This document shows positions 13,210 through 22,010 of a stretch of 23,235 nt of DNA, piece after piece. Each line of letters starts with the position of its first letter. Positions within the stretch are counted from its first letter, which is position 1. The translations under genes and the position numbers were made by a program. A model generated the notes under the pieces. The model saw only the letters and a program-made list of their open reading frames with translations. It did not search any database and was not told the origin of the DNA. The DNA comes from a virus: the IMG/VR virus record IMGVR_UViG_3300026321_000021, positions 1-23,235 of that record; one strand, written 5' to 3'.

Positions 13210-16200
13210 TAGATTGCTAAGGCGATTGCTCTAAGGTCTTTGATTACTGGACTATATGCTTGGTTAGGTGAAGCATATACTACCTTAATCTGATATTGAT
13301 CGAAACTTAAACCAGAAACCTCGTATTCGTAATCCCTAAACACATAGTTGTCAACCGTATCAGGTATCGAAGCATTGGTTGTTGGGAAGAATTCAAATCC
13401 AAACATGTCGATTGGATCAGTGTTTCCAGTTGGTCTGACTCTATATAGGACGCTAATTGTAGACCCTGTTGGACGGTAACCCGCAAACATAAGTTTGATA
13501 GATCCTGAAGAGTTTGTTAGAGTTGCTGCTCTTGTAATATAACAAGCAGAGTGCTCATCGCCAATGGCAGATTTAGCACTATTAATATTGGTAGGACTAT
13601 TAATCCTGTTTGATACTAATATAGAGGACATCCTATCTGTATCAACAATAGGTGATACATTGGTTGCTGTAGTCGTAAGAGTTAAATCTAATCTTAAAGA
13701 CTTCTCACCACTCAATTCTTCAGACTCATTGATGTGTGAGCAAACAAGTTTTGGTCTAATCAGTTTGTTGTCATCATTCAAGAGGACATTGATGAATGTA
13801 CCATCGTTTGCAAACGATCCAGATAATCCTGTAGCACCATCATTGATTGATGTACCATTGATTGTATTGATTCTTGCTGTGATTTCAGTCTTAGGAAGAA
13901 TCATTCTCTGTATCTGAGGAATAATTGTCTCATACTGTAGGTTCTGAGTGGCTTTTGCATTTGCTCCACCACCTCTAATGCCTATATCAGCGAGAGATGT
14001 AACCGCAATTTCGTAGGTATCCAATGTAGGATTAGCAATTGCAGCGTGTGTTTTATTCAATTCTGTTAGTGGGATACCATCAAGGTTGTAGCATTTAACA
14101 ACTGTCTCATCAGCGTGTGATATCGCAGTAGTGCCACCTTGTGCTCTTGCCTGTACGGTAATTGTCTTACCATCATTTGAAATTGCATTATAAGATATAA
14201 CCTCAGTGCCTATCTGGAGATATGCAACGTTGGATGCACTGATTGCTACACCGTTAATAATCTTGTGGAATGCACTAGCATCATTAACAGTAATAGATGT
14301 ATCTGTGTTAGATATCGCAGCAGTTAAATATGTATCACTAACTTCAGATATTAAACCTGATAGTGTTACGTTGTTTGCCACGTCATGCATAGCATGATTG
14401 GTATGATAAACTTTGATTATCCGTTGGTCGGATGTATATGTTGGTGTGACGTTAGGATATGAATCCGATATTGCAGCAGATTCTACAGCGTCACCAGCTG
14501 GAGTGAAGACGTTAACAGTAGCAGTCTTACCAGATGTGCCACCTGTTATAACTTCACTTGAGTTAGTAAAGTCGTCAGAAACAGATGTTAATGCGAATGT
14601 TGCAGCACCACCACCATTGTCTGTCCAAGTGCCTACAACAGCAGTTGGAGCACCAGAAGTGTTACCAGTAATGGTTTCTCCAACAGTGAATGCACCAGAT
14701 GCACCAGTCACTGTCATTGCACCAGTTGTCTTAGAAGATACTAGACGGTTAGTAACGTTACCACCAGCAGCAGATCCTTGTGCAAATGTACCACTTAAGT
14801 TATCAAGTGTTATACCTACACCACCTGCTAAGACTTCTACCTTAGTAATGGTACCTTCTGCAAGGGTTGTCTTCTGATAAACTCTAGCACCAACCGTATA
14901 TGGTAGTGTTGTAGAGTTAAGTACTAAACGTATTTGTGGTTGCTTAGTTTCTATTGGATCTCTTCTTAGTGCCAATACACCTCTATTACCAACGCCTAAC
15001 TTAGCGTTGTTGAGGACAATCTTACTTGTGCCAGTGTTATCAAACGCTGCTCTGTAGATAGAGAATTTAAGATCCTCGTATTGGTCAGCAGTCCATGTAG
15101 ATGCGTTTTGTGACTTGAATAAGACACCAGCATATGGCTGCTCAGATATTGTACGATCTCCAGTAATATCCAATTCACCCATTCGTGATATCCAAACCTG
15201 ATAGGAGTTGGAGTCAGAGAGCAATACGAAACAATGCTCTTGTGATTGAGGGATATAAACTGGTGCTCTGAATGTAAACTTGGTGGCAACAGCACCAACT
15301 TCTGATAACTGAATGTCATCAGGATTGAGTGTTATATCAGAGAATGGAAGAATAGTTTTTGTAGGATAACCATTCTGCATAGTCCTTATCTGCATAGAGA
15401 TAGGAATATTGGTATCCTTTGCGTTGAAGAAAACATCAACAGAGGTAAGGAATACACCACCTTCTTCGTCACATATAAATGACTGAGCAAGAGGGTCATA
15501 CCAACCAATCTGTCTTGTTTCTGTCCTAGTTGTCTCAAGGACTCTATCATCAGTTACAGTATCACGGACGATATCAGCATTTCTTACAGCAAGAATATTC
15601 TCTTGGACTGTATTCAATGTACCTGATGCTTGATATTCAGTCTCAGCAGATGAGTCTACCCGACCTGCAAGTCTGCTATCTACATCAGATGTAGTAAATC
15701 TTAGTGTCCTAGTGCCTACTGCCCAACGTGGGTTAGTATCTACACTTGGATTTGGAATAAAGAATGAACCAGAGAATTGACCTAAGCGATCAGAAAGGAT
15801 CCTTCTATCCTTAACAACTGCTTTAGCACCTGATGCACCTGTGAGAATTTCACCAGTGACCATGTTTCCATAGTATTCACCAACTGCTTGCTCTGCAAGA
15901 GAGGTAATATCTACGTTTAGATATGCAGTAGTTGATGCATATGAGGTAGCAAGCTCTGTATCATCATAAGGATTGTACTTAAAGTAGTCATTAGGTGCAG
16001 CAACTTTAAATGTTACACCACTTGTATCTCCAGTAACTGTCTCTCCAATAACAAATGGAGTTGAGTTTGTCCTAGCATCAATTGCTGGATCTTTAATCAA
16101 CTCAATAACTTTAGGCATGATGTAGTCGTTGGTTGCCTGACCATCAAAGAATGAGAAGAAGGTTGTCCTAGGCTTCATACGGACAACATTCATAGCAATG

Positions 16201-19200
16201 TTTCTTGATCTTATCCAAGGAATTTGGACGCTGGATAGAAGCACATCTCCTTGAGAGATTCTATCAATTCTAGGTGTAATCCTAGTCCTGATACCACTTC
16301 TTGTCTGTCCTTGGTTAACTCTAATCGTAGTAACTCTGTTGATACGACGCATACCACGACCATTCCAAACTTGAGGGTTTGGTGATCTTCCGATGTCCTC
16401 TTCTAACCAGAAAGAGTTTCTTTGCTCTTGAGATGAAATAACTTCTGCATCACCTGTCCAGTTGGTTCTCCATGAACCCCACTCGATAGGAGCAAATCCG
16501 TTTTGGTCAAGATTCAATTCCGATGCAGTCTGCTGGAAGTCACCCTCTGTAGGGATAACTCTATCAGGTAGACGATCAACATCGAGCCAGTCATCAGATG
16601 CTGGTGTTAAATCAATACGACCAATATAAGTGAATACGTTAAATGGGTTTACGTTCTCAACCCTAGAAGCATAAGGCTGGTCTACAATCTTAAACTCAGT
16701 GTATGGAAGTGATAGTAGTGGACCTGTCTGCCTATAATTTGTAGATAATCCTGTGTTGATTATCATCGCAACGTTAGTTGTATAATGAGCTGCTCTACAT
16801 GTGCCTTCTCTGAAGTCTATAGCAGCACCGAAATCTTGATGTGATGTATCAGACTTACTATGGTCTGTAAAATCATCAACAATAAATCCGTTTTTGAAAC
16901 GATCTTTACCAGTAGCATCTACAATAGTAGTGTTAAAGGTATCACTCTCAAGCATGTTGAGAGAAGTATAATACTCAATCTGATCTAACCTACGCTCAAG
17001 AGCACCAATGTCTCTCATGGTGAAACGTTTGTTATCAGATCTCTTAATTATTGTGTCTCCATCATCACCGAAACCATATGGTCTATGCTTAAGAGTTGCT
17101 AAATGCATACCATCCTTAAGACCGTCTGGCTCTTGCGGAGTCTGAGCAGAGTTACCTTTTATAATCTGGAACTGACCATTAGGAGTGATGTATAACTTAT
17201 CAGTCCTAGGTAGATACCAGTCAAAGTCACAACGGAAGTCGCTGTCTAACTTAGGTATATCAAAGATAGTAGAGTTTGTTGACCCACCAATAGTGAATAC
17301 TCTTGACTTAAAGTCAAAGGTGGAGCAGTTAACATATGCAGGAGTAGAAATTGTACCTGTCCCGCTATAAAGATTCTTAGCACCAGGTCTCCAATCTAGC
17401 ACGTCTGCTAAGAATGCTGTCTTGTAGAATGGAATATCCTTGTATGCTGTATTGAGGTAAGACTGACCTGCAAAATAATCACCTGTTGAGGAGTGAGCAT
17501 AGTAGTCTACAATAAATTTAACTTGGCGAATTGGTTTTGTTGCACCCTTCTTACGTACAATTCTGGATGTGTCATAAATGAATCCTGTCTGACTATCCTC
17601 AAGGAAGTAATTAGAAGTAATAACTTTAGATCCTTGGACAACAGATGAAGCACCGTCGTTAATAATACCAGTGATTGCTGTGCCAGCACTATCGAAACCA
17701 TTTAAAGTTTCACCTGGTACAAACTGTGCGTCACTAAGGTAAACAAGACTTAGTTTCAAACTTGCAGATGCAAATTCAACAACCTTTGCTCTTGCTAAGG
17801 AAGTCCTTCCTGTTACAATTGTGCCAACAGCAAAGAATATTGGCTCAACCAATATTACATTAGGTACAACAGGCTCACTGTCATCTAGTGATTCATATAC
17901 AGCATGTAATCTGAATGCATCAACTAAACCTAGTGATAGATCTTGGTCTTCAATTCTAGTTCCATAAAGAGTGGAGAATGCCAATCCATACTGAGGCTTG
18001 TCAAGGGATCTAATAGTCTTATTAGCCTTGATAACAAACATCTCATTCTCAGATTTTGTCTTCTTAGTAGTTACGTTCTTAGAGATTGTAGCAGTAACCT
18101 TAACAACAGTAATATTTGTTAGGTTGGCAATCTGTAAGGTAGTCCTATCAGATGTAGTGAATGTGCAATAACCTACACCACTACTTGTAGTCGTATTAAT
18201 AGCAAGTTGATCACCAGCAGGATATGTGCCGTTTGTGCTTGTTAGTACTGTAATATTATAATGCTCTTGGTCAAGAGAAACAAACTGCTCATTCTCAGGT
18301 AGAGTTATAGAGACAGAGTTTGAAGCAACTGTTTGTGCATCAAATGTCCTTCTAATAATAGATGATTCGTCAGAAATACTCTTAACATACTTTCTAGGCA
18401 TTGGGCTGAATAGATCAGCATTATCAAGACCTTGTAATTTACCACGATATCTTACTAATGTTCCATACTCACCAGCAGCAGGAGCAGCACCACCAGCACC
18501 AGGAGTTACATTAACTGTCTGGGCGGTATAACTGAATATGCTTGCCATACCAGTAGTATTCAAACTACCTGGAGTAACATAATCAACGTCAACATACTTA
18601 ACTGAGCTAAAGTAAATTCTATCGCCAGGACGTAAGTCAATAGCAAAGTTAGAGTTTAAACCAGTAATCTTCTCAGAACTACCAGTAGCATCATAAGTGA
18701 ATGAGTCACCTTCAAGACGTAATACATCTTCTAGTATTAAGTCTGAAGTGAATTCAACTGCATTTGTACTCTCATCTCTTGAAAGGATCTGACGAGTATC
18801 AGAATACTTGTAAGTATGAGTATCAGCAATAGTATCAACATTCTCACCGTTAAGAAGAATCATTTCCGATTTGGCAAATGTTCCTTCTACTTGATATACA
18901 ATCCAATCATCATTAGATGATACTGTATTAACAATATAACCTCTTGCGCCAGATGTGGCACCTACAATTATTGATCCCTGATCAATAGATTTTGCAGAAG
19001 CTAAAGTAATCAAAGTAAACATCTGTACATCAAAGATGTTTAACTTATATTTGTCATCAGCATTACCGAAAGTCTGGTCTGGATCCTCGATGTGCTCAAT
19101 AGCAGCAGTACGAGCATATCCAATAAGGTTACCTACTTGATCACCAGCAGTTGCAGTAAATGTGTCTCTTAATTCTAATACCTGATATGAGTTAGATACT

Positions 19201-20435
19201 GTAGAACCTGTAAGGTTGGGGAAACCAAACATGTTGTTAACTCTACACCAGTTGCCCATTTCAAATGGGATAATCTTGTTTTCTACTTTGTCTGTATCTC
19301 TTGGCTTCTCTAAGTCAACATAAGTTGGTGATAGAGTCTTAAGTCTATATCCTTTAACGTATGCAAGACCTGGACCAATCTCTACAGAGTAGAGTGCTTC
19401 TGAAGCAGTTGCACCACTAGAGGTAGTACCACCAGATTGATAAACACCATTGTTAAATCCGTCAGAGAGGTTTTCTCTCATACCGATTTGGAAATCTTTA
19501 ACAACGTAATTACCAGACTCTTCAAAAGTCCTTGTTGCTAGTGACTTCTCAAGCTCAGCATATGTAGATCTGTCTACAATCTTTTCGACTTTAGCTGAGT
19601 TAACACGAAGCAGTTCAATGAAGTCCTTATCTGCGTCGTCTGTAAGAAGTTTCTTATTTAATTTTGTGGTTATTCGGAACCTGTGAGCACCAGGAGCAGC
19701 ATAGTTAGATGTGCCAGCTGCGTTATCATTAAGGGATAAGTCATCTTCTGGGGTGATGATGGATTCTTGGATGTCAAGTCCAACTCGGTATGAAGGGGTG
19801 CTTCCATATTGATCAAGGAGAATATATTGATAAGGTACATCTACAAAGAAACCTCTTATGTAGTATACACCTGTTTGGACATAAGCAACACTACCAATTT
19901 GTAATGCAGCAGTAGGAAGTAACTGTGCAAATGGTGATCCAATCTCAATAAGAGTGGTACCAAATGTTATTTCCTTTTCTGTTATTAACTGCTCATTGTT
20001 TGAGAATGTGCCTTGGTCATTCTTTGTACCACCTGATTCGATATACTTAACATAAACTGTAATATATCCTTTGTCTGAATCGGTAGCTGAAATACTGTAT
20101 AATACTTTTGCTCTAACACCAGATGTTAAACCTTCTATAATTAAACCGTTTAACTGTGTTCTATAATTTTCTACTTCTGCTCCCAAGAAACTTTCCTGAA
20201 GCATAATACAATGCAAATTCAGGTCATAACCAACCTGACCAGGAATGACCATCGCACCATCTTTGAAAAGATGTGATCCGACACTTTCTATCTGATTCTG
20301 TAAGATAGACTGCCCCGTCGTAAGCTCTCTAGCTTGTATAGGAAACCCAGGACGATATAAGACTCGATAAAAGTTTTTAGTTTTATCAAAGTCGTCATAG
20401 TACGGAGTGACGTTTAGATTGGTGTTCTGTGCCAT
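13209..20435 (-). CDS. Giant DUF4815-type virion protein (baseplate or tail-fibre associated)
   Basis: A 2408-residue structural protein. The N-terminus (TPYYDDFDKTKNFYRVLYRP at about 10-29, then GFPIQARELTTGQSILQNQI and FKDGAMVIPGQ) matches the DUF4815 domain of cyanophage and other phage tail proteins. Its place directly after gp8 corresponds to T4 genes 9-12, so a baseplate or fibre-anchor role is likely; I infer it. The GExVTGxTSGxxAxV-type motif occurs at least six times (about residues 96-112, 482-528, 865-930, 1462-1483, 1522-1545 and 1915-1975). A TDTSITVNDASAF and IGTEVISY module (about 2030-2110) resembles the gp15 extension. The C-terminus (FGFEFFPTT, YEYEVSGLSFDQYQIKVVYA) is a beta domain. 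It starts one base after the gp8 stop (TAAGATG), with no Shine-Dalgarno. Confidence 0.88.
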   Translation of the reverse strand: MAQNTNLNVTPYYDDFDKTKNFYRVLYRPGFPIQARELTTGQSILQNQIESVGSHLFKDGAMVIPGQVGYDLNLHCIMLQESFLGAEVENYRTQLNGLIIEGLTSGVRAKVLYSISATDSDKGYITVYVKYIESGGTKNDQGTFSNNEQLITEKEITFGTTLIEIGSPFAQLLPTAALQIGSVAYVQTGVYYIRGFFVDVPYQYILLDQYGSTPSYRVGLDIQESIITPEDDLSLNDNAAGTSNYAAPGAHRFRITTKLNKKLLTDDADKDFIELLRVNSAKVEKIVDRSTYAELEKSLATRTFEESGNYVVKDFQIGMRENLSDGFNNGVYQSGGTTSSGATASEALYSVEIGPGLAYVKGYRLKTLSPTYVDLEKPRDTDKVENKIIPFEMGNWCRVNNMFGFPNLTGSTVSNSYQVLELRDTFTATAGDQVGNLIGYARTAAIEHIEDPDQTFGNADDKYKLNIFDVQMFTLITLASAKSIDQGSIIVGATSGARGYIVNTVSSNDDWIVYQVEGTFAKSEMILLNGENVDTIADTHTYKYSDTRQILSRDESTNAVEFTSDLILEDVLRLEGDSFTYDATGSSEKITGLNSNFAIDLRPGDRIYFSSVKYVDVDYVTPGSLNTTGMASIFSYTAQTVNVTPGAGGAAPAAGEYGTLVRYRGKLQGLDNADLFSPMPRKYVKSISDESSIIRRTFDAQTVASNSVSITLPENEQFVSLDQEHYNITVLTSTNGTYPAGDQLAINTTTSSGVGYCTFTTSDRTTLQIANLTNITVVKVTATISKNVTTKKTKSENEMFVIKANKTIRSLDKPQYGLAFSTLYGTRIEDQDLSLGLVDAFRLHAVYESLDDSEPVVPNVILVEPIFFAVGTIVTGRTSLARAKVVEFASASLKLSLVYLSDAQFVPGETLNGFDSAGTAITGIINDGASSVVQGSKVITSNYFLEDSQTGFIYDTSRIVRKKGATKPIRQVKFIVDYYAHSSTGDYFAGQSYLNTAYKDIPFYKTAFLADVLDWRPGAKNLYSGTGTISTPAYVNCSTFDFKSRVFTIGGSTNSTIFDIPKLDSDFRCDFDWYLPRTDKLYITPNGQFQIIKGNSAQTPQEPDGLKDGMHLATLKHRPYGFGDDGDTIIKRSDNKRFTMRDIGALERRLDQIEYYTSLNMLESDTFNTTIVDATGKDRFKNGFIVDDFTDHSKSDTSHQDFGAAIDFREGTCRAAHYTTNVAMIINTGLSTNYRQTGPLLSLPYTEFKIVDQPYASRVENVNPFNVFTYIGRIDLTPASDDWLDVDRLPDRVIPTEGDFQQTASELNLDQNGFAPIEWGSWRTNWTGDAEVISSQEQRNSFWLEEDIGRSPNPQVWNGRGMRRINRVTTIRVNQGQTRSGIRTRITPRIDRISQGDVLLSSVQIPWIRSRNIAMNVVRMKPRTTFFSFFDGQATNDYIMPKVIELIKDPAIDARTNSTPFVIGETVTGDTSGVTFKVAAPNDYFKYNPYDDTELATSYASTTAYLNVDITSLAEQAVGEYYGNMVTGEILTGASGAKAVVKDRRILSDRLGQFSGSFFIPNPSVDTNPRWAVGTRTLRFTTSDVDSRLAGRVDSSAETEYQASGTLNTVQENILAVRNADIVRDTVTDDRVLETTRTETRQIGWYDPLAQSFICDEEGGVFLTSVDVFFNAKDTNIPISMQIRTMQNGYPTKTILPFSDITLNPDDIQLSEVGAVATKFTFRAPVYIPQSQEHCFVLLSDSNSYQVWISRMGELDITGDRTISEQPYAGVLFKSQNASTWTADQYEDLKFSIYRAAFDNTGTSKIVLNNAKLGVGNRGVLALRRDPIETKQPQIRLVLNSTTLPYTVGARVYQKTTLAEGTITKVEVLAGGVGITLDNLSGTFAQGSAAGGNVTNRLVSSKTTGAMTVTGASGAFTVGETITGNTSGAPTAVVGTWTDNGGGAATFALTSVSDDFTNSSEVITGGTSGKTATVNVFTPAGDAVESAAISDSYPNVTPTYTSDQRIIKVYHTNHAMHDVANNVTLSGLISEVSDTYLTAAISNTDTSITVNDASAFHKIINGVAISASNVAYLQIGTEVISYNAISNDGKTITVQARAQGGTTAISHADETVVKCYNLDGIPLTELNKTHAAIANPTLDTYEIAVTSLADIGIRGGGANAKATQNLQYETIIPQIQRMILPKTEITARINTINGTSINDGATGLSGSFANDGTFINVLLNDDNKLIRPKLVCSHINESEELSGEKSLRLDLTLTTTATNVSPIVDTDRMSSILVSNRINSPTNINSAKSAIGDEHSACYITRAATLTNSSGSIKLMFAGYRPTGSTISVLYRVRPTGNTDPIDMFGFEFFPTTNASIPDTVDNYVFRDYEYEVSGLSFDQYQIKVVYASPNQAYSPVIKDLRAIALAI

Positions 20436-20436
20436 C

Positions 20437-21969
20437 TTAGAATTCTATTACGATTTTAATGTCTTCGATTTGGTCGTTCGCACGACTAATGGATCTCCTG
20501 TTATCAATGTAGATAATTTGACCGTCATTAGATTTAATCTCAGGTTTTGCATACCCGTTATTAAACTTCATACCCAAGTCATATTCAGTATTGTTGATGG
20601 TCCGTGAGGAGGAATTAGGGACGGCTGGGAAGTTAACATCAGGAGCACCTGCTGCACCACTTGTCGCACCACTAATTACGTTAGATCCATCAAATTCATT
20701 AAGAGTACCAGTAACCTCTGGATGGATTCCATCCACTGAGTTCTGGTAATATTTCAAAACTTTTGTAGTAGCATTCCAGGAAACAACTCTACCACGTGCA
20801 GTAACGTTAGTACCTCCCACCACTCTTGTTTGAGTGACAATTTCATCAGGGACGTAGTTACCTTGGAAGGTAGGAGAGAAGATAACTGCTTTAGCTGCCG
20901 ATACTGTTAGGTCAGCAAGCAATTCTGTTGTGCCAAACTTTAGGGGGTTTGTGATAAGACCGATTCTTCTATAGTCATTATCAACAGGGAAATCGCCAGC
21001 ACCCTCATCATAGGAGAGTTTAGCGTTAATCATTACTCTAAATGCACCCATTTCGATGACTGGATCGTATCCATGTCCACTTGGAGGAGGAATGATAACA
21101 TCCACTTGACCACCTGTACCAGTACCAATACCAGTAATATTCCCAATAGAAATTTTACCAAAGGTATAACCAGTACCACCGCTAGTAACAGTAGCAGAGA
21201 TAATGCGACCACCGTCAACGACGATTGAAACACGACCACCAGTGCCATCGCCATTAATAGCAACGTTATCATAAGTTCCATTGTTGTATCCAGCACCTGC
21301 GGCATTAATTACGACTGTATCAATCTCACCAGCAACAGCGTTAGTCTTGACTGCATCGTTAGTGAAAACGGGCATGTAGTCATTCGAGAAGAATTTTAGG
21401 ACACTAGCAACAGGTATAGTATAAAGATACTTCCAACGATAGCTATCGGCGGTAGTGATAATACTTGTTGACGTGCCAGTTGGCTCAACTGTTGAAGGTT
21501 TACCATTAGGGTCTGAGGGTGATGTGCCGTTGTATATGCACTTATAACATTGATACTGTGAGTTTACGACATAAAAGTCTGAGTCATATAACTTCGTTGC
21601 ACCTGAAGATGCAGTCTTACTTGGTGAGTAATCGTGACGATACATGTCATAGGTAAAACCTAGACCACCAGTAGTTTGCTCAGGGGATACCCAGTCGATA
21701 CGACGAACCACTTGAACCGTGTCGGCAGCTAATACACGTTTCAGTGAAATCATATCATCATAGGATGACGAAAATTCCAAGAAGGAGTCTACTGCTTGCG
21801 GAGGTGAGTTTTCATCATCCCAAGCTTGGGGTCTACCTATAAAGATATAAACCCGGTCTCTCGTTGCTCCTGCATCTGCGTCACTCTGTGTCGATATTGG
21901 ACCTTCGAGTGCTTTAATGAATTTTTGAGCAGAAAAGATTCTAAATTGATCTGTTAATAACGCTGCCAT
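20437..21969 (-). CDS. 8: Baseplate wedge protein (gp8), enlarged
   Basis: A baseplate wedge subunit, 510 residues against 334 in T4 gp8. Shared landmarks in order: YIFIGRPQAWDDENSPPQAV (41-60; T4 FITFGRSEPW), VVRRIDW (87-93; T4 RRDW), ADSYRWKYLYTIP (174-186; T4 GDGYVWEYLFEIP), YRRIGLITNPL (333-343; T4 FRQISIITNPL) and the C-terminal GQIIYIDNRRSISRANDQIE (483-502; T4 MENRPPIIMAMDQTEE). Two insertions explain the extra length: glycine-rich GxGY repeats at about 212-300, and a GExVTG-like segment (GRVVSWNATTKVLKYY, then NVISGATSGAAG) at about 370-442. A candidate late promoter lies about 30 bases upstream, just after the previous gene. Confidence 0.93.
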   Translation of the reverse strand: MAALLTDQFRIFSAQKFIKALEGPISTQSDADAGATRDRVYIFIGRPQAWDDENSPPQAVDSFLEFSSSYDDMISLKRVLAADTVQVVRRIDWVSPEQTTGGLGFTYDMYRHDYSPSKTASSGATKLYDSDFYVVNSQYQCYKCIYNGTSPSDPNGKPSTVEPTGTSTSIITTADSYRWKYLYTIPVASVLKFFSNDYMPVFTNDAVKTNAVAGEIDTVVINAAGAGYNNGTYDNVAINGDGTGGRVSIVVDGGRIISATVTSGGTGYTFGKISIGNITGIGTGTGGQVDVIIPPPSGHGYDPVIEMGAFRVMINAKLSYDEGAGDFPVDNDYRRIGLITNPLKFGTTELLADLTVSAAKAVIFSPTFQGNYVPDEIVTQTRVVGGTNVTARGRVVSWNATTKVLKYYQNSVDGIHPEVTGTLNEFDGSNVISGATSGAAGAPDVNFPAVPNSSSRTINNTEYDLGMKFNNGYAKPEIKSNDGQIIYIDNRRSISRANDQIEDIKIVIEF

Positions 21970-21998
21970 TTAACTATAGGTACTTTATGTCCTTTGTC

Positions 21999-22006
21999 TA
22001 TTTATC
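21999..22006 (-). promoter_or_regulatory. Late promoter before gp8
   Basis: Minus-strand GATAAATA, one base from TATAAATA, in the 41-base gap between the gp7-like stop and the gp8 ATG at 21969. It is the only non-coding gap in this part of the baseplate operon. The spacing of about 30 bases to the start is like that of the fibre promoter. Confidence 0.6.
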
Positions 22007-22010
22007 AAGG

